Shown piece by piece: positions 23,476-31,417 of a DNA stretch of 36,727 bases. The stretch spans positions 1 through 36,727 of the forward strand of contig PATI01000021.1 in the NCBI GenBank assembly GCA_002712335.1. The letters are read 5' to 3'. A program made the translations under genes and the position numbers. The notes under the pieces were generated by a model. The model did no database searches, was not told where the DNA came from, and was given only the letters and a program-made list of their open reading frames with translations. The stretch comes from Rhodospirillaceae bacterium (GTDB lineage: Bacteria > Pseudomonadota > Alphaproteobacteria > MPNO01 > UBA2964). Within the stretch, counting starts at the first letter, position 1. Each line of letters opens with the position of its first letter.

Positions 23476-24477
23476 CTATAAAGATTCTATAGAATGTTTA
23501 TACGTTTCGGGGTCAACGTTGCCACCTGAAAGCACGGCTACTACATTTTTACCTTCAATATCAATTTTTTTAGCCATTATAGCCGCTATAGCTGCGGCTC
23601 CGCCCGGTTCTAATACTAGTTTTTCTCTAAAAAATGCTAGGGACATAGCTTTAAGTATATCCTCATCTGTTACGGTAAGCCCACCACTCAGAAGCATTTT
23701 GTTAATAGAAAAAGTCAACTTGCCGGGCTTATTTACCTGCAAAGCATCACAAATGGAGCGTTGGTTTTCGGCAATCGTTTCAATTTTTCCATTTTTAAGT
23801 GATCTTGCAGTATCATCAAAGTTTTCGGGTTCAACAGTGTAAAGCTCAACATTCGGTAAAACATGTTTTATGGAGATCGCGATGCCGGCGGTCAGTCCGC
23901 CTCCGCTACACGGGACCAAAATAATATCAGGTTTTTCATCTAAGGCAGCCATTTGATCGATAATTTCTAATCCCACAGTCCCTTGACCTGCAATTGTAAA
24001 GGAGTGGTCAAAGGGGGGAATTAGTATACCACCCCTCTCCGCTACAATCTCTCTAGCTATATCTTCACGAGACTCAGAGTTACGATCATAAAATATAATT
24101 TCCGCTCCCAAATTTTTCGTGGCCTCAATTTTTATGCGCGGGGCGTCTTTGGGCATGACAATTGTTGCGGTCAGTCCTTCTATCCTAGCAACCTTTGCCA
24201 CGGCGTGGGCGTGGTTTCCAGAGGAATAAGCTATTAAGCCTTGAATTTTTTCGTCTTCTTCGAGCTGTCTGATGAAATTTATGGCTCCACGAATTTTGAA
24301 TGACCCAGTTAGCTGTAAATTTTCCGCTTTCATAAAAACCTTTGCATTAAAGGCATCGCTTAATATTTCGGATTGTATCAAAGGCGTCTTTCTTATCGCT
24401 CCAGCTAATCGAAGCTTCGCATTGATCACATCTTGATAACTTACTGTGCTATTTCCGCATACCATCAGAGCCGACAC
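23476..24477 (-). CDS. PLP-dependent threonine/serine dehydratase-like enzyme
   Basis: Fold-type II PLP enzyme (333 aa) of the threonine ammonia-lyase/serine racemase/hydroxyaspartate dehydratase group. K61 in TGSFKIRGAINF forms the Schiff base, PCSGGGLTAGI binds the PLP phosphate, and LEPGGAAAIAAIMA is the conserved C-terminal stretch. There is no C-terminal ACT regulatory domain, so it is a catabolic-type, not an IlvA-type, enzyme. The start is GTG 24477 or ATG 24465; neither has a strong ribosome site. The product would be an enamine/imine, which the nearby RidA could clear. Exact substrate (Thr, Ser, hydroxyaspartate or another hydroxy amino acid) is unresolved. Confidence 0.9.
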   Translation of the reverse strand: MSALMVCGNSTVSYQDVINAKLRLAGAIRKTPLIQSEILSDAFNAKVFMKAENLQLTGSFKIRGAINFIRQLEEDEKIQGLIAYSSGNHAHAVAKVARIEGLTATIVMPKDAPRIKIEATKNLGAEIIFYDRNSESREDIAREIVAERGGILIPPFDHSFTIAGQGTVGLEIIDQMAALDEKPDIILVPCSGGGLTAGIAISIKHVLPNVELYTVEPENFDDTARSLKNGKIETIAENQRSICDALQVNKPGKLTFSINKMLLSGGLTVTDEDILKAMSLAFFREKLVLEPGGAAAIAAIMAKKIDIEGKNVVAVLSGGNVDPETYKHSIESL

Positions 24478-24672
24478 TTAAATTACTTTTGAATTTGGAC
24501 TGTTCTAAATAATATATTTGTTAAAATATAGTTATATTTCAAAATTATACTTTTTCTTAAAAAGCCATCAGTAATTCAATGGCTTGCCGGGCCCAGTTTT
24601 AATAACTAGTCTCTATTTCGAATAAAATTTTAGGCTGCTACTTCTTATACTTAGAGAATTACGAGGATAACA

Positions 24673-25548
24673 ATGTTCCACGGATCTATTTGTGCACTCA
24701 TCACGCCTTTTGATAAAGGAAAAGTTGATGAAAATTCCTATGAAAATTTTGTCAATTGGCAAATTGAACAGGGTACAGATGGTCTCGTTCCCTGCGGGAC
24801 AACTGGAGAATCGCCAACACTTAGCCACAGCGAACATAAACGCGTCGTTGAAATGTGTATAAGTGTATCAAATGGCAGGGTTCCCGTAATAGCTGGCACA
24901 GGTTCAAACTCAACCGATGAAGCAGTAATGTTGACAGAACATGCCAAAAAAGCTGGTGCAGATGCAGCTCTGGTTGTCACGCCCTATTACAATAAACCTA
25001 CCCAGGAAGGTTTGTATCTTCATTATAAAGCGATTAATGATGCAGTAGATTTACCCATTATCATATATAATATCCCGGGACGCAGCATCATAGACATGTC
25101 AGTTGAGACGATGACACGCTTGGCTAAATTATCCAATATTGCTGGCGTTAAAGATGCAACAAACGATGTTGGTCGAGCAACACTCCAGAAAAATGCAATT
25201 GGTATGGATTTCATACAATTGTCCGGCGAGGATGGAACACAGATTGGATTTTTAGCTCAGGGTGGCGTCGGTTGTATTTCTGTCACCGCCAATATTGCTC
25301 CTAAGGAAATGTCAGAATTTCATAAAGCTTGGCGGAGGGGTGACCTTGACGGAGCTCAGGCCTTGAATGAGCGGCTCATGTCTCTTCATACTAATTTGTT
25401 CTGTGAATCTAACCCCGGTCCGGTAAAATATGGTGCAAGCCTTCTCGGTAAGTGTAAGGCGGAAACTCGTCTGCCCTTGGGACCGTTATCTGATAGCAGC
25501 AAACAAATTATTGAAGCATCCATGAGGTCTGCTGGATTGCTAAACTAG
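24673..25548 (+). CDS. dapA: 4-hydroxy-tetrahydrodipicolinate synthase
   Basis: Condenses pyruvate with aspartate semialdehyde in the lysine/diaminopimelate pathway. The 291-aa product carries T44-T45 ([10 protein letters not shown]), the catalytic Y132 and R137 ([13 protein letters not shown]), and the Schiff-base K160 (AGVKDAT). This is the full DapA set, as opposed to other N-acetylneuraminate lyase-family members. ACGAGGATAACA precedes the ATG. The smpB start lies two to five bases after the stop, and the dapA-smpB pairing is common in Alphaproteobacteria, which supports the housekeeping assignment. Confidence 0.96.
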   Translation: MFHGSICALITPFDKGKVDENSYENFVNWQIEQGTDGLVPCGTTGESPTLSHSEHKRVVEMCISVSNGRVPVIAGTGSNSTDEAVMLTEHAKKAGADAALVVTPYYNKPTQEGLYLHYKAINDAVDLPIIIYNIPGRSIIDMSVETMTRLAKLSNIAGVKDATNDVGRATLQKNAIGMDFIQLSGEDGTQIGFLAQGGVGCISVTANIAPKEMSEFHKAWRRGDLDGAQALNERLMSLHTNLFCESNPGPVKYGASLLGKCKAETRLPLGPLSDSSKQIIEASMRSAGLLN

Positions 25549-25553
25549 CTGTG

Positions 25554-26024
25554 ATGGCAGGCGAACTTAATCCGGTCAAAATTGCGGCACAAAACCGCAA
25601 GGCGCATTATAACTACACGATAGAGGAACGTCTTGAGGTGGGTATAGTCCTGAACGGTAGCGAGGTGAAGTCGCTACGAGAAGGTAGGGCCACCATCAGT
25701 GAATCATATGCTACCGAACAATCTAACGAACTTTTCCTGATTAACAGTTACATTCCAGAATATAAACAAGCTGGTCAGTTCAATCATGAGCCCCGAAGAC
25801 CCCGAAAATTATTATTGCACCGCCGACAAATAGGAAAACTTATAGGTGCGATTCAGCGTGAAGGCATGACACTGGTGCCCCTCAAACTTTATTTTAATGA
25901 TCGTGGGATGGCAAAACTGGAGCTTGGTCTTGCTAAAGGAAAACGATTATACGACAAAAGACAGTCAGAAAAGAAAAAAGACTGGGGTAGACAAAAAGCA
26001 AGACTAATGCGTGATAAGGGTTAA
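25554..26024 (+). CDS. smpB: SsrA-binding protein
   Basis: Binds tmRNA and helps rescue stalled ribosomes. The 156-aa sequence shows the SmpB core: [52 protein letters not shown] and [12 protein letters not shown]. The lysine/arginine-rich tail ([18 protein letters not shown]) enters the ribosomal A site. I choose ATG 25554; the preceding GTG (25551) would add one residue. It lies directly downstream of dapA. Confidence 0.97.
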   Translation: MAGELNPVKIAAQNRKAHYNYTIEERLEVGIVLNGSEVKSLREGRATISESYATEQSNELFLINSYIPEYKQAGQFNHEPRRPRKLLLHRRQIGKLIGAIQREGMTLVPLKLYFNDRGMAKLELGLAKGKRLYDKRQSEKKKDWGRQKARLMRDKG

Positions 26025-26069
26025 TTTATTTAGTGAGAGTCAAAATGCGAAATAATCTAAAGTTAAAAA

Positions 26070-26675
26070 ATGTTGAGAGTTTTAAAATTATTAAAAAATG
26101 GGTCTGGTATTTTGAAGCGTAATCGTCTACCTCCAGGTCAGCGCCTTGTTAAAAACTGGCCAGTGCTTGATCTTGGCACCAAACCCAATTTGGATCTTGA
26201 TAAATGGGCTTTGACTATTGATGGTGATATTAAAAAACCTGTTAAATGGACTTGGTCACAATTCCTCAGTCAACCCCATGAGGAAATGATTTCTGACATC
26301 CACTGTGTTACTGGTTGGTCGCGTTACGACAATCGTTGGGTCGGAATAAAGGCAAGTCATATTATCAAGACGGTTAAACCATTATCCACAGTTAAACATT
26401 GCATTTTTCATAGCTACGATGGTTATAAATCCAATATTTCTATTAAACAATTTACGGAATCTAACGTTATGTTGGCGTTCATGTGGAATGGAGATTTATT
26501 ATCAGCAGGGCATGGAGGTCCGGTTAGAGCTCTATTGCCTAGTCAGTATTTTTGGAAAAGTGCGAAGTGGATAAGAAAAGTAGAATTTTCTCATGCTGAT
26601 CAACCAGGGTATTGGGAGTTGCGCGGGTATCATAATAATGGCAATCCTTGGAAGGAAGAACGCTACAGTAATTAA
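26070..26675 (+). CDS. Sulfite oxidase-like molybdopterin enzyme (YedY/MsrP-related, single domain)
   Basis: A 201-aa protein with only the Mo-cofactor domain of the sulfite oxidase family. C79 in DIHCVTGWSRYDNRWVGI is the expected Mo thiolate ligand. RLPPGQRLVKNWPVLDLG (20-37) and GHGGPVRALLPSQYFWKSAKW (around 150) are family landmarks. There is no signal peptide or heme domain, so it is probably cytoplasmic and depends on an unknown electron partner. The ribosome site is weak. It lies between smpB and the disrupted peroxiredoxin gene, possibly a small redox-stress group, but the reaction is unknown. Confidence 0.85.
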   Translation: MLRVLKLLKNGSGILKRNRLPPGQRLVKNWPVLDLGTKPNLDLDKWALTIDGDIKKPVKWTWSQFLSQPHEEMISDIHCVTGWSRYDNRWVGIKASHIIKTVKPLSTVKHCIFHSYDGYKSNISIKQFTESNVMLAFMWNGDLLSAGHGGPVRALLPSQYFWKSAKWIRKVEFSHADQPGYWELRGYHNNGNPWKEERYSN

Positions 26676-26725
26676 AACTGCTGAAGATTTAAAAATGATA
26701 GAAATCTATTAAAAAAGGAAAAGAT

Positions 26726-27172
26726 ATGAGTATGTTAAAAATTGCTAGTAAGGCCCCTCAGTTTTCATTAAAAAATCAAAATGGGGACCTAGTAAATTTA
26801 TCCGATTTTTCCGGTAAAAAAGTTCTTCTTTGGTTTGTTCCAAGAGCATTCGGAAAAAACTGAACAGTTTAAGCTAAGGGGTTCCGTGACCGAGTCCAAG
26901 AGTTTCAAGATAAAAATTCCGAATTAATCGGCATTACTTTCAGTTCCGTTAATGATTTGAGAGACTGGAGTGAAGCATGTGGGATGAAAATAAATCTCCT
27001 CTGTGACGCTAAACGTGACGTTGCAATCGCCTATGGTGCGGCTGAAAGCAGAGACCAAGAGAGGGCGACGAGAATTTCAGTTTTAATTAGTGAGGATGGA
27101 ACAATTCTAAAAATCTACGAGGGGTTCGATGTTTCATCGCACCCTGACGAGGTTTTGGCAGATTTATCCTAA
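26726..27172 (+). pseudogene. Peroxiredoxin (Bcp/AhpC-TSA type) interrupted by TGA and TAA at the active site
   Basis: From ATG 26726 (AAGGAA six bases upstream) the frame reads as a Bcp-type thiol peroxidase of 148 codons: IASKAPQFSLKNQNGDLVNL, KKVLLWFVPRAFGKN, then stops, then AKGFRDRVQEFQDKNSELIG and IAYGAAESRDQERATRISV to the normal C-terminus. Codon 46 is TGA (26861-26863), exactly where CT(A/V)E(A/G)xGFRD enzymes have the peroxidatic Cys (Cys45 in E. coli Bcp). Codon 49 is TAA (26870-26872), where the family has Glu. The resolving-Cys position is Lys. No other lesion or frameshift is visible. It is either a fresh pseudogene, a base-calling problem, or a selenocysteine form with one extra error. 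The stop overlaps the convergent UDG gene by four bases (CTAA). Confidence 0.85.
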
Positions 27173-27807
27173 ATAAATTTGCGGATAGATTGGAAAACGT
27201 CATTAAACATTTTTTCGGTTAAACGGCCAGTATTGGTATTGTACCTTGAACAGTGATAGCTATTTATAAGTAGAGGTAAATTAGGAAGTTTATGCAAGGC
27301 ATTGTGTTTAAACTTCCACAAAGAGACTTTTTGATCTAGAGCGCGCAACACAGTGTTATGAGCGATGCCACCTAATACCAAAATACATTTAAGGTTAGGC
27401 ATGGCATCAATTTCGTTTTTAAGGAAAGGACGACATCCATTTACTTCACTGCCGATGGGCTTGTTTTGCGGAGGTACACATCGCACTCCATTGGTAATTC
27501 GACAGTCAAGTAATTCAAAATTATCATCGGCATGGTTTTCGTGGCTACCTATTGCAAAATTATAATTAAGCAAGGTGTCAAATAGTAAAACACCGGCATA
27601 ATCACCCGTAAAAGGTCGCCCAGTCCGATTGGCCCCTCTTAAGCCAGGCGCCAAACCCACTATCAATAATTGTGAAGAAAGACTTCCGAATGGTGTTACC
27701 GGGGCATTGTGCCAGCCCAAAAATTTCTTTTTATTTTCTTTCCGAAAACCAAAGAGACGTGGACAGATTTTACAATTTTTACTCGGTAGTTGTAACAATT
27801 TAATCAT
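27169..27807 (-). CDS. Family 5 uracil-DNA glycosylase (UDGb type)
   Basis: DNA-repair glycosylase with an Fe-S cluster, 212 aa. Motif 1 is VGLAPGLRGANRTGRPFTGD (about 50-69), diagnostic of family 5 (GLAPG), which lacks the Asp of family 1 and acts on uracil, hypoxanthine and other deaminated bases. The [4Fe-4S] ligands are C12, C15, C110 and C125 (NCKICPRL, GVRCVPPQNKP, NGCRPFL). The C-terminal motif is SYHCSRYNTNTGRLTEKMF. It is on the minus strand, facing the peroxiredoxin gene, inside an otherwise plus-strand core block. The ATG region upstream is AT-rich. Confidence 0.92.
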   Translation of the reverse strand: MIKLLQLPSKNCKICPRLFGFRKENKKKFLGWHNAPVTPFGSLSSQLLIVGLAPGLRGANRTGRPFTGDYAGVLLFDTLLNYNFAIGSHENHADDNFELLDCRITNGVRCVPPQNKPIGSEVNGCRPFLKNEIDAMPNLKCILVLGGIAHNTVLRALDQKVSLWKFKHNALHKLPNLPLLINSYHCSRYNTNTGRLTEKMFNDVFQSIRKFI

Positions 27808-28130
27808 TACTCACATGCCCAATGGATAAATAGCATATAATTAATATTAAATCCCATTTTTCCATGACAGAGAGGCGTTTGGAACCAAAAATTAATAAAA
27901 TTAACTTTGTTTTTTTACAAATTATCATTTTAAACAAATTAATAAGGTAAATAGTAAACCTAATCTTTTTGAAAATTCCAAAATATTTGTTTAAATTGAT
28001 TGTTTTTCTTTTGGAGTTGCATTGATAGTGTCATTACAGGGTAAAATTTACTGATAAAAATACAAAAATTCCATAACAATCCATAAGGAAAACCTGATAG
28101 GATTCTGAATGAAGGAATAGTTACTTTGTT
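27808..28130. other. AT-rich intergenic region
   Basis: A 323-base stretch between the start of the minus-strand UDG gene and folK. It is strongly A+T-rich with T- and A-runs and a short repeated ACAAATTA. It must contain the divergent promoters of both genes. I see no convincing ORF, RNA gene, long inverted repeat or clear -35/-10 pair. Confidence 0.5.
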
Positions 28131-28628
28131 ATGATATTTATTGGTATTGGAGGAAATCTTACCAGTCGGAAATTTGGTTCTTCATTTGAAGTTTTGCGAT
28201 CGGCTCTTCAAGTCCTAGATTCGAACGATTGTAAAGTGGTTAGGTGCTCACCGTGGTATAGAAGTGCACCCGTACCTTTAACTGATCAACCAGATTATTT
28301 GAACGCTGTTTTTGAAGTTACGACGGAGTTTTCGGCTGAACGGTTGTTAGCATATCTTCACGAAATAGAGGGCAAATTTGGCCGGATAAGAACAGTAAAG
28401 AATGCAAGCCGCATCATTGATCTCGACTTGATCGCATACCACAACAAAGCCACTAGGCAAAAGGGGGATGGTGGACTGTGTTTGCCACATCCACGGTTAA
28501 ATGAACGGACCTTTGTTTTATTGCCGCTTTTTGACTTAGCGCCAAATTGGATTCACCCTGTTAACGGAAAACATATTTTGGAACTAATAAAGGAGTTACC
28601 TAAAAATCAACGCTGTGAAAGGGCGTGA
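28131..28628 (+). CDS. folK: 2-amino-4-hydroxy-6-hydroxymethyldihydropteridine pyrophosphokinase
   Basis: Transfers pyrophosphate from ATP to 6-hydroxymethyl-7,8-dihydropterin in folate synthesis. The 165-aa product starts with FIGIGGNLTSRKFG. It shows SPWYRSAPVPLTDQPDYLNAV, the Mg/ATP aspartates in RIIDLDLIAY, and LPHPRLNERTFVLLPL, all HPPK signatures. Length is normal. The ribosome site upstream of the ATG is poor. It stands just before rpoZ-rsh, a common alphaproteobacterial neighbourhood; folP and folB are not adjacent. Confidence 0.95.
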   Translation: MIFIGIGGNLTSRKFGSSFEVLRSALQVLDSNDCKVVRCSPWYRSAPVPLTDQPDYLNAVFEVTTEFSAERLLAYLHEIEGKFGRIRTVKNASRIIDLDLIAYHNKATRQKGDGGLCLPHPRLNERTFVLLPLFDLAPNWIHPVNGKHILELIKELPKNQRCERA

Positions 28629-28660
28629 TTTAAGAAATTTTATAATAACGATAGAAATGC

Positions 28661-28690
28661 TTGCCATGTTGATGAATTAGCACATATATT
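28661..28690 (+). promoter_or_regulatory. Candidate promoter for rpoZ
   Basis: TTGCCA (28661-28666) and TATATT (28685-28690) are separated by 18 bases, about 55 bases upstream of the rpoZ ATG. Consensus-based prediction only. Confidence 0.4.
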
Positions 28691-28743
28691 GCCCGCCCAT
28701 TTATATGGAAAACAGATTCTAGAAATTGCAAGGAGTATGACGC

Positions 28744-29136
28744 ATGGCGCGGGTTACGGTAGAGGATTGTGTAGAAAGAATTCCCAATCGCTTTGAACTC
28801 GTTATAATGGCAGCTCAGAGGTCTCGTGAATTATCGGTGGGAAGCGAACTTACAGTTGAACGCGATAATGATAAAAATCCTGTGGTAGCATTACGTGAAA
28901 TTGCAGACGAAACCATTGAAACGTCAGAATTGGAGGAAGAGCTAATTTTAGGTCTTCAACATCATGGCGACACTGATGACCCCGAGGAAGAGGCCGAAGA
29001 ACTTCTTGCTATAGAAGAGGCATTGACTGCATCGGTAGAAGCAGAGTTATCGGCCTTAGCAGAGGAAGCTGATGCAAAGACACAGGCTGAAGTGATGTTT
29101 GAAGATGTTCCGGAAAAAGAGCTTAAGGGAGACTAG
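28744..29136 (+). CDS. rpoZ: DNA-directed RNA polymerase omega subunit
   Basis: Small RNA polymerase subunit that binds beta-prime and helps ppGpp control. The N-terminal 60 residues are typical ([49 protein letters not shown]). The C-terminal half is a Glu/Ala/Asp-rich low-complexity tail, as in many Alphaproteobacteria, making the protein 130 aa instead of about 90. CAAGGAG lies upstream of the ATG. It sits directly before rsh, the classical pairing of omega with the ppGpp enzyme. Confidence 0.96.
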   Translation: MARVTVEDCVERIPNRFELVIMAAQRSRELSVGSELTVERDNDKNPVVALREIADETIETSELEEELILGLQHHGDTDDPEEEAEELLAIEEALTASVEAELSALAEEADAKTQAEVMFEDVPEKELKGD

Positions 29137-29230
29137 GCTCTTGCAACAATATAGTAATGGACAAGTGTTTTCTTTTGAAATGGACGATAGAATTTGCGTT
29201 TCTAAATTTTAAAAACTGGCGGAGGTCAAT

Positions 29231-31393
29231 ATGATCCGTCAATATGAATTAGTTGACCGCGTTAAGTCCTATGATAATGCGATAAAGGAAGATGCACTTA
29301 ATCGCGCGTATGTATTTTCGATGGTCGCGCACGGTTCGCAAAAACGAGCCTCAGGTGATCCATATTTTTCTCACCCGTTAGAGGTTGCTGGTATCCTCAC
29401 AGACCTGCGGTTAGATTCTGATACCATCATAACAGGTTTGCTCCATGATACTGTCGAAGATACTGTCGCGACAATTGATGAAATTCAGGCCCAATTTGGA
29501 GAATCTGTAGCTCGTTTGGTAGATGGTGTAACAAAGCTTTCCAAATTTGAGTTGCAGTCAGCCAACAAGCGCCAAGTAGAAAATTTTCGTAAATTATTAA
29601 TGGCCACATCACGAGATATTCGTGTGTTGTTGGTCAAGTTGGCTGACCGGCTTCATAATATGCGTACATTGGAATTTATTGCTGACTCAAAAAAGAGGAA
29701 CCGCATTGCCCGAGAAACTATGGATATTTATGTCCCTCTAGCGGAGAGGATTGGTATACATGCTATAAAAAATGAGCTCGAAGATTTAGCTTTTGCTGAG
29801 CTATACCCTGATGCGCGCAATACCATATGTAAAAGACTGGAATTTTTGCGAACAGAATCAATAGAAACTGAAGTCAAAGAGGAAATATCGGTTGAATTAA
29901 TTAACGCTTTGAAAAAAACAGGGTTAGTGGCGGAAATTTCGGGTCGAGAAAAAAAACCTTATTCGATTTGGCAAAAAATGCAGCGACAAAACGTCGAATT
30001 TGCTCAATTGTCGGATATTATGGCCTTCCGAGTAATATTGAAAAATATCAACCAGTGTTACCAAGCGTTGGGAACTATTCACGGCAATTATTCCTGCGTC
30101 CCCGGCCGTTTTAAAGATTATATATCAACACCCAAGCGTAATGGTTATCAGTCTATTCATACAGTAATAATTGGACCCCAAAAACGCCGCATAGAGGTGC
30201 AAATTCGTACCAAAGAAATGGATGAGGCCGCTGAGTTGGGCGTGGCAGCGCATTGGCAATATAAACATAAAGGTTCAGCGACTGAAAAAGAAATATTTGA
30301 ATATCGGTGGGTAAGAGAACTCTTAGAAATTCTCGAGCATGCCGACGACCCTGATGAATTTCTTGAACATACCAAGCTTGATTTATTTCAAGAGCAGGTT
30401 TTCTGTTTTACACCGAAAGGTGAGTTAATCGCGTTACCTCGCGGCTCTACGCCCGTCGACTTTGGTTATGCTGTTCATTCAGAGGTTGGGGATTGCTGTG
30501 TAGGTGCTAAAATAAATGGCCGATTAGTGCAGTTACATACAAAATTGGGTAATGGTGATCAGGTGGAAATTATTACTTCTAAGCCAGGTATCCCCTCCCC
30601 TGACTGGGAGAAGTTTGTTGTGACTGCTAAGGCGCGCTCAAGAATTCGAAGGTTTATAAAAACTAAGGAACAAACGGAATACCAGCGGCTTGGTAAAGCG
30701 ATGATTGAAAAGTCTTTCTCCAAATTTGGATTTAGATTTAGCGAAAACGCTTTAGACATTATTGTTGCGAAGCTTAAAATTCAAAATTTGAATGAACTAT
30801 ATATCTCGGTCGGGCGCGGGAATTATACCGCGAATAGTATTGTGGAATTTGTTTTAAATGGAGAATTTGACGAAAATATTAATAAGGTGACTAGTAGCAA
30901 TGGAGTTTCTAGTTCCCTTAATAGAAAAAATAGTATGGCTGATGCCATACCAATCCGCGGCCTGATTCCCGGGGTAGCGGTTCATTACTCGAATTGTTGT
31001 CATCCGCTACCGGGTGATAGAATAGTAGGGATCCAAACACCAGGAAAGGGCGTGGCTGTACACACTATAGATTGTGCTAGTCTGGAAAGTTTTCACGAAA
31101 TGCCGGAGCGTTGGGTAGATATTAGTTGGGATCTAGAGTCAACAGCAGACGTGAGTCATACCGGACGTCTTAATCTTGTTGTTGCCAATCAGAGGGGAGG
31201 GCTCGCAAGTGTTGCTACTGTGGTGGCGAATGGGCAGGGTAACATTACAAATTTGAGAATTACAGGGCGTACAGTTACTTTAATGGAAATGTTACTTGAT
31301 ATTGAGGTTAGTGACAGTAAACATTTGAATGATATTATGGCGTCCCTCAGGGGGATTGCGGCTGTAAGCAAAGTATCGAGAGTTATTCAATAG
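29231..31393 (+). CDS. rsh: Bifunctional (p)ppGpp synthetase/hydrolase (Rsh)
   Basis: Stringent-response enzyme, 720 aa, long RelA/SpoT type. The N-terminal HD hydrolase domain is intact (FSHPLEVAGILTDLRL, GLLHDTVEDT). The synthetase domain has RFKDYISTPKRNGYQSIH and EVQIRTKEMDEAAELGVAAH. A TGS domain (VFCFTPKGELIALPRGSTPV) follows. The conserved zinc-finger/RIS region (HYSNCCHPLPGDRIVG) and a C-terminal ACT domain (GRLNLVVANQRGGLASVATV) complete it. Both catalytic centres look functional, as expected for the single Rsh of Alphaproteobacteria. GGAGG precedes the ATG. Confidence 0.97.
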   Translation: MIRQYELVDRVKSYDNAIKEDALNRAYVFSMVAHGSQKRASGDPYFSHPLEVAGILTDLRLDSDTIITGLLHDTVEDTVATIDEIQAQFGESVARLVDGVTKLSKFELQSANKRQVENFRKLLMATSRDIRVLLVKLADRLHNMRTLEFIADSKKRNRIARETMDIYVPLAERIGIHAIKNELEDLAFAELYPDARNTICKRLEFLRTESIETEVKEEISVELINALKKTGLVAEISGREKKPYSIWQKMQRQNVEFAQLSDIMAFRVILKNINQCYQALGTIHGNYSCVPGRFKDYISTPKRNGYQSIHTVIIGPQKRRIEVQIRTKEMDEAAELGVAAHWQYKHKGSATEKEIFEYRWVRELLEILEHADDPDEFLEHTKLDLFQEQVFCFTPKGELIALPRGSTPVDFGYAVHSEVGDCCVGAKINGRLVQLHTKLGNGDQVEIITSKPGIPSPDWEKFVVTAKARSRIRRFIKTKEQTEYQRLGKAMIEKSFSKFGFRFSENALDIIVAKLKIQNLNELYISVGRGNYTANSIVEFVLNGEFDENINKVTSSNGVSSSLNRKNSMADAIPIRGLIPGVAVHYSNCCHPLPGDRIVGIQTPGKGVAVHTIDCASLESFHEMPERWVDISWDLESTADVSHTGRLNLVVANQRGGLASVATVVANGQGNITNLRITGRTVTLMEMLLDIEVSDSKHLNDIMASLRGIAAVSKVSRVIQ

Positions 31394-31417
31394 AAAAAAA
31401 CATTGGAGTATTGTTAA

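Noticed and set aside
24552..24585. Hairpin AAGCCAT/ATGGCTT beside a T-rich run, possible terminator
   Set aside because: On the strand where the T-run follows the stem there is no gene to terminate; it lies between divergent promoters. A chance or regulatory stem is equally likely.
26841..26900. Frameshift explanation for the broken peroxiredoxin
   Set aside because: The frame before and after the stops is the same and both halves align without a gap, so an indel is not needed.
26861..26910. Bacterial SECIS element after the TGA of the peroxiredoxin
   Set aside because: Only a 3-4 bp stem (26880-26891) with a CCGT loop is visible by eye; it does not meet the usual stem length and loop-G position well enough to annotate.
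28924..29136. Acidic low-complexity tail of the omega subunit as an unusual domain
   Set aside because: Acidic Glu/Ala-rich tails of about this length are common in alphaproteobacterial omega subunits.
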